Assembly (NCBI GenBank): GCA_030152265.1
Contig: JASLHQ010000219.1
Span: forward strand, 1 to 8,889
Source: Savagea sp.
GTDB lineage: Bacteria > Bacillota > Bacilli > Bacillales_A > Planococcaceae
Reading direction: 5' to 3'
DNA length: 8,889 nucleotides
Shown here: positions 5,736 through 8,889 of the stretch, piece after piece
Layout of the letters: each line of letters begins with the position of its first letter
Numbering within the stretch: position 1 is the first letter of the stretch
Made by a program: the position numbers and the translations under genes
The notes under the pieces: generated by a model
What the model was told of the DNA's origin: nothing
Databases searched by the model: none
What the model saw: the letters and a program-made list of their open reading frames with translations, nothing else

Positions 5736-6008
5736 TTATTTAACCGCATCTTTAAGAGCTTTACCTGCTTTAAAAGCTGGAACTTTGCTCGCTGGAATTT
5801 CGATTTCTTTACCAGTTTGCGGGTTACGTCCCTTACGAGCTGCACGATCACGTACTTCGAAGTTACCGAAACCGATTAATTGTACTTTCTCGCCTTCAGC
5901 AAGTGTCTCTTGAATCGTTCCGAATACAGCGTCTACTGCTTTTGCAGCGTCTTTTTTCGGAAGTTCAGTTTTTTGAGCGACTGCATTGATTAATTCTGTC
6001 TTGTTCAC
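5736..6008 (-). CDS. hbs: Histone-like DNA-binding protein HU
   Basis: HU is a small dimeric nucleoid protein that bends and compacts DNA and supports replication and repair; it is essential in B. subtilis. The 90 residues begin MNKTELINAV, as in HBsu. They contain the beta-arm signature GFGNFEVRDRAARKGRNPQT (46-65), with the DNA-intercalating RNP at 61-63, and end KVPAFKAGKALKDAVK. The start is GTG at 6008, because a perfect AGGAGGTG (6015-6022) lies 6 nt before it and it aligns with the family start. A GTG at 6017 lies inside the ribosome site itself. The gene is a single unit between two terminators. In B. subtilis spoIVA would lie upstream; it is absent here. Confidence 0.97.
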   Translation of the reverse strand: MNKTELINAVAQKTELPKKDAAKAVDAVFGTIQETLAEGEKVQLIGFGNFEVRDRAARKGRNPQTGKEIEIPASKVPAFKAGKALKDAVK

Positions 6009-6014
6009 ATCAGT

Positions 6015-6022
6015 CACCTCCT
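6015..6022 (-). promoter_or_regulatory. Consensus ribosome-binding site of hbs
   Basis: AGGAGGTG on the minus strand is fully complementary to the 16S rRNA 3' end. It is 6 nt from the GTG at 6008 and overlaps the alternative GTG at 6017. This decides the start and suggests very strong translation despite the GTG codon. Confidence 0.85.
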
Positions 6023-6055
6023 CTCAAAGGGGTTCAATATAAAACCTGTAAACAA

Positions 6056-6084
6056 AGATTAACATAAGAGAAACCGCGGTGCAA
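6056..6084 (-). promoter_or_regulatory. Putative promoter for hbs
   Basis: On the minus strand TTGCAC (6079-6084) is followed after 17 bp by TAATCT (6056-6061), with TG in the extended position (TGTTAATCT). A near-palindrome, GCACAA-ATA-TTGTTGC (6081-6096), overlaps the -35 box and could be an operator. The -10 is weak (3/6), so the exact site is uncertain, but a promoter is needed here between the upstream terminator and hbs. Confidence 0.38.
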
Positions 6085-6133
6085 CAATATTTGTGCTCAT
6101 TTTTAAAGTTTTTTCGCTTTTTAAATTAAATTT

Positions 6134-6163
6134 GAAAAAAGACCTCGAAAATGAGGCCTTTTT
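6134..6163 (-). terminator. Rho-independent terminator after the yphF-like gene
   Basis: Read on the minus strand, AAAAAGGCCTC (6153-6163) pairs with GAGGTCTTTTT (6136-6146) along 11 positions with one G-U, around a 6-nt loop. The T-run is six bases. It starts two bases after the lipoprotein stop codon and ends the der-gpsA-yphE-yphF transcript. Confidence 0.92.
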
Positions 6164-6165
6164 CG

Positions 6166-6912
6166 TTAGTTTTCAGCTTTTTCTTCACTTGTACGCGGTG
6201 TAATTTCATAATGCATGATCGGCTCTCCAACTTCATTCAGTTGATAAGGAAGTGAGTAAGCCGGTAAAACATTATATTTCTCAGCTAAAATATAGCGAAT
6301 ATCTTCTTCTTTTTGCACGTCAAATTCCGTAGTTTTTAATTCATTCGCTAAATCAATCGAATAATCCACATAAAACTGACCGTTTCCCGCAACTACGAGT
6401 GGCAGTTGCGAATCAGAATAAGGACTCGGTACCGTCAATGGCTTTTTAAAACCCATCGCTTCGAAGTCGATTTTATACACATTCGGTGCAATTTCATCGC
6501 CAAAAGGTACTTTACCGTTCACTTGCTTGCGTAAATTTAATTCTCGAATGCGTTCTGCTGCGCGGATATCAACAAGTTTCACACGTGGTTCCACTTCTGC
6601 ATCATAAATGACATATTGGAAAACGCCACCTTTTTCATAAGCGTTAGCTGGAATCTTTTCCGTGTACTTCGGAACGATACTCGAAAATTCAATCGGATAT
6701 TTAATATATAAATCCGTGTCATTATCACGTGTTTTAATCGGCAATAAACCACTTGTTGCTTCACGATATTGATCAACAGCTCGCTGCATGAGATCAATTT
6801 GATCATCATATGGTGTACGTAAACTTTCTGGACTTTCTTGCACTCCTCCACCGCAAGCAGCGAGAAGGATGAGCAGGACTGTCATGCTCATCAATTGAAT
6901 CATTCGCTTCAT
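6166..6912 (-). CDS. yphF: YphF-like lipoprotein of unknown function
   Basis: This is a predicted membrane-anchored lipoprotein. The N-terminus has MKR, a hydrophobic stretch (about 5-19) and a lipobox LAAC ending at Cys20, followed by GGG. After cleavage, Cys20 would be lipidated and the rest held on the outer face of the membrane. The 248 residues contain GLLPIKTRD (about 55-63), a segment I recall as conserved in B. subtilis YphF (about 244 residues), which has the same genomic place. No enzyme motif is visible and no biochemical role is known to me. The start is ATG at 6912, overlapping the yphE-like stop as ATGA, with AGGTGG 6 nt before it, so translation is probably coupled. A terminator follows directly. 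Ortholog status is inferred mainly from position, lipobox and remembered similarity. Confidence 0.85.
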   Translation of the reverse strand: MKRMIQLMSMTVLLILLAACGGGVQESPESLRTPYDDQIDLMQRAVDQYREATSGLLPIKTRDNDTDLYIKYPIEFSSIVPKYTEKIPANAYEKGGVFQYVIYDAEVEPRVKLVDIRAAERIRELNLRKQVNGKVPFGDEIAPNVYKIDFEAMGFKKPLTVPSPYSDSQLPLVVAGNGQFYVDYSIDLANELKTTEFDVQKEEDIRYILAEKYNVLPAYSLPYQLNEVGEPIMHYEITPRTSEEKAEN

Positions 6913-7136
6913 AGTAAACCACCTACGATAACGCCCGCACTCGGCGTTGGACCGTTAAATACGAGATAAACCATGATGAAAAACGAGGTAATAAACAATA
7001 CCCATGCAATTAAAGCGGTGAAAAAGCGTAAAATTCCATTATCGATTTTATGACGACTTAATAAAATTAAACCGATTGAAATCGCCATAAAACCGAGGCC
7101 GTAAAAGGATAGCCACATTTTATCCAACGGACTCAT
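6909..7136 (-). CDS. yphE: DUF2768 family membrane protein (YphE-like)
   Basis: This small 75-residue protein has two hydrophobic segments. The first is at about 8-27 (WLSFYGLGFMAISIGLILL) and the second at about 37-60 (FFTALIAWVLFITSFFIMVY). A short loop with charged RHKID lies between them, and the tail is rich in glycine. It fits the DUF2768 family, whose B. subtilis member YphE occupies this same place between gpsA and yphF. The function is unknown. The ATG at 7136 follows AAAGGATG with about 7 nt spacing, and the stop codon overlaps the lipoprotein start by 4 nt. The close pairing with the lipoprotein suggests they act together at the membrane, but this is inference. Confidence 0.85.
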   Translation of the reverse strand: MSPLDKMWLSFYGLGFMAISIGLILLSRHKIDNGILRFFTALIAWVLFITSFFIMVYLVFNGPTPSAGVIVGGLL

Positions 7137-7150
7137 ATTTTCTCATCCTT

Positions 7151-8176
7151 TCAAAACATGTCGTCAAAAATATCGGTTACTTCTTGTTTTTTCATACGTC
7201 CCATTAATGACTGGACCCCTTTGTCTAATGTGATTCCTTCAAATAAAATCGCATGGAGGACTTCTGTGATCGGCATGGAAACATCATGAAGTTTAGCGAG
7301 TTGATACGTCGCTTTCGCTGTGCGTACCCCTTCAATGACCATACCCATTTCGCGTTCAATTTCTTCTAATGTTTGACCACGGCCGAGCGCATATCCTGTT
7401 TTCCAGTTGCGTGAGTGCACACTCGTACATGTGACGATTAAGTCACCGAGCCCTGCAAGACCAGAAAATGTTAAAGGGTTCGCTCCCATTTTCACGCCAA
7501 GGCGCGTAATTTCTGCGAGTCCTCGTGTAATAAGCGCTGCTTTCGCATTATCTCCTTGTTCCATTCCATCTGTAATACCTGCTGCGAGTGCGATGACATT
7601 TTTTAACGAGCCACCAATTTCTACTCCGACAATATCATCGTTCGTATATACGCGAAAAGCCTCGTTCATAAAAAGATCTTGCGCATATTGTGCCGCTGCT
7701 AATGAGTGAGAAGCGACCGCTACTGTCGTAGGCTTCTTTTCAACGACTTCTTCTGCATGACTCGGTCCAGATAAAGCGACAATTGATTCAATCAATTCCG
7801 GACGTAGCACTTCTTCTATCACTTCCGAAACACGAAGCAACGTATCAGGTTCAATTCCTTTCGATACATGAATCCACTTCATCGATGTCGTCATAAGTTC
7901 GTTCAAATCTGCCAACAGCGCACGCATCGCTTTTGTAGGTACAGCCAGAACGACCGCATCTGCATGTTGAATCGCTTCCTTCAAATGAGATGTCGCACGT
8001 AAATTATGGGGGAGTTTCGCATCTTTTAAGTAGCGAGTATTCGTATGTTTTTCATTGATTTCTACTACTTGTTCTTCTCGACGTGCCCAAATGATCGTAT
8101 CATGATCATTGTTCGCCAAAACGAAGGCAATCGCCGTACCCCAACTTCCCGCTCCGAGTACAGCTACTTTCGCCAT
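7151..8176 (-). CDS. gpsA: NAD(P)-dependent glycerol-3-phosphate dehydrogenase
   Basis: GpsA reduces dihydroxyacetone phosphate to sn-glycerol 3-phosphate, the backbone for membrane phospholipids and wall-linked polymers. The 341 residues (345 in B. subtilis) open MAKVAVLGAGSWGT, with the dinucleotide-binding GAGSWG at 8-13. Then come VPTKAMR (79-85), VSKGIEPD (104-111), SGPSHAEEV (136-144), GGSLKNVIALAAG (188-200) with Lys192 as the expected catalytic lysine, and GDLIVTCTSVHSRN (244-257). All expected motifs are present. The start is ATG at 8176, which aligns with the family and has GTAGGG 5 nt upstream. An ATG at 8197 that overlaps the der stop (TAATG) would add seven residues but has no ribosome site. 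It lies in one transcript with der and the yphE/yphF-like genes. Confidence 0.96.
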   Translation of the reverse strand: MAKVAVLGAGSWGTAIAFVLANNDHDTIIWARREEQVVEINEKHTNTRYLKDAKLPHNLRATSHLKEAIQHADAVVLAVPTKAMRALLADLNELMTTSMKWIHVSKGIEPDTLLRVSEVIEEVLRPELIESIVALSGPSHAEEVVEKKPTTVAVASHSLAAAQYAQDLFMNEAFRVYTNDDIVGVEIGGSLKNVIALAAGITDGMEQGDNAKAALITRGLAEITRLGVKMGANPLTFSGLAGLGDLIVTCTSVHSRNWKTGYALGRGQTLEEIEREMGMVIEGVRTAKATYQLAKLHDVSMPITEVLHAILFEGITLDKGVQSLMGRMKKQEVTDIFDDMF

Positions 8177-8196
8177 AATATCCCTACTTTCTGTCA

Positions 8197-8889
8197 TTAT
8201 GAGCGTTCACGTGTAATGATGCGGATCGGTGTTCCTTCGAAACCGAACGATTCACGCAAACGATTTTTCAAAAATCGAACGTAAGAGAAATGCATAATTT
8301 CTGGGTCGTTCACAAAAACGACAAATGTTGGTGGCTTAGTCGCCACTTGTGTCGTGTAATAAATGCGGAGACGCTTCCCTTTTTCTTGCGGTGCTGGATT
8401 ACGCGCAATGCTATCTTCAATGACTTCGTTCAGTACGCTCGATTGAATACGAAGCGCATGATTATCACTAATCAAACGAATCATTTCAAATAAGTCCGTC
8501 ACGCGACGACCTGTTTTTGCCGAAACATATAAAATAGGAGCATAATCTAAAAACATGAAATGTTTACGAATTTCTTTCGTAAAGTTATCCATCGTATTCG
8601 TTTCTTTCTCGATTGCATCCCATTTGTTAACGACGAACATAAGTCCTTTCCCTGCTTCTTCCGCATATCCCGCGATGCGTTTATCTTGCTCTCGAATGCC
8701 TTCTTCCGCATTGAGAACGATTAAGACGACATCAGAACGTTCAATTGCACGCAATGCTCGAAGCACACTATATTTCTCTGTCTTTTCGTATACTTTCCCT
8801 TTTTTACGCATACCTGCCGTATCGATAATTTTATACTTTTGTCCTTCATATTCGTACGGTGTATCCGTCGCATCTGTCGTCGTTCCAGC
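8197..8889 (-). CDS. der: Ribosome-assembly GTPase Der, 5' end cut off by window
   Basis: Der (EngA) is an essential double-G-domain GTPase that helps mature the 50S ribosomal subunit. The window holds the last 230 residues of a protein usually of about 436. These are part of the second G domain and the C-terminal KH-like domain. Visible are the switch-I region AGTTTDATDT at the window edge, the G3 motif DTAGMRKKGKVYE, NKWD (G4) and SAKTG (G5). The C-terminal part has YYTTQV, PPTFVVFVNDPEIMHFSY and FGFEGTPIRI. An ATG at 8811 is internal (the Met of DTAGM) and is not the start; the frame is open to the window edge. Switch I has Thr where B. subtilis and Staphylococcus Der have Arg (GTTRD). The stop codon overlaps an upstream possible gpsA start. 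Confidence 0.96.
   Translation of the reverse strand, partial: AGTTTDATDTPYEYEGQKYKIIDTAGMRKKGKVYEKTEKYSVLRALRAIERSDVVLIVLNAEEGIREQDKRIAGYAEEAGKGLMFVVNKWDAIEKETNTMDNFTKEIRKHFMFLDYAPILYVSAKTGRRVTDLFEMIRLISDNHALRIQSSVLNEVIEDSIARNPAPQEKGKRLRIYYTTQVATKPPTFVVFVNDPEIMHFSYVRFLKNRLRESFGFEGTPIRIITRERS

Noticed and set aside
7407..7709. 100-codon open frame on the plus strand inside gpsA
   Set aside because: It is antisense to a fully conserved gpsA, has no recognisable domain, and has no sign of its own promoter or ribosome site.
8197..8811. der starting at ATG 8811
   Set aside because: That Met is the one in the G3 motif DTAGM. The frame and homology continue to the window edge, so the gene is truncated by the window, not short.
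1..8889. A hidden mobile element, CRISPR array, defence island or novel multigene system
   Set aside because: All coding space is filled by conserved housekeeping genes in the standard Bacillales order. No terminal repeats, transposase, integrase, spaced repeat arrays or compositional break were seen.

Overview
All genes in this window lie on the minus strand. They form a conserved housekeeping block of the Bacillales (low-GC Gram-positive rods). Read in the direction of transcription, from right to left, the order is der (5' end cut off by the window), gpsA, a DUF2768 membrane protein (YphE-like), a lipoprotein (YphF-like), hbs, folE, mtrB, hepS, menG, hepT, ndk, cheR and aroC (3' end cut off). 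This is the Bacillus subtilis order der-gpsA-yphE-yphF-(spoIVA)-hbs-folE-mtrB-hepS-menG-hepT-ndk-cheR-aroF, except that spoIVA is missing: only about 160 bp lie between the lipoprotein gene and hbs. Together with cheR and menaquinone genes, this points to a motile, respiring Bacillales lineage that may not sporulate, such as the Kurthia/Planococcus/Caryophanon group or Exiguobacterium. The genus cannot be fixed from the sequence alone.

Right part (about 6130-8889): der, gpsA, yphE and yphF are packed with gaps of 0-20 nt or a 4-nt overlap, so they look like one transcript. It ends at a clear rho-independent terminator at 6134-6163, two bases after the lipoprotein stop codon. Middle (5662-6085): hbs stands alone, with its own putative promoter, a consensus Shine-Dalgarno before a GTG start, and its own large terminator. 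Then comes a folE-mtrB-hepS-menG-hepT cluster (2278-5559) behind a sigma-A-like promoter. It makes GTP cyclohydrolase I (folate), the Trp RNA-binding attenuation protein TRAP, and the three proteins that build and methylate menaquinone (both prenyl-diphosphate synthase subunits and the final methyltransferase). hepS and menG overlap and menG and hepT lie 21 nt apart. ndk has its own good promoter and a terminator. cheR follows that terminator with no room for a promoter after it. aroC starts the aromatic amino-acid genes and has its own extended -10 promoter and a leader hairpin.

I found no mobile elements, CRISPR arrays, tRNAs or rRNAs, and no evidence for a novel defence or accessory system. 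The points worth checking are regulatory or comparative: loss of spoIVA, a direct/inverted repeat cluster around the folE -35 element, a hairpin in the aroC leader, the terminator upstream of cheR, a hairpin and possible internal promoter between folE and mtrB, and a few residue-level oddities in TRAP and Der.
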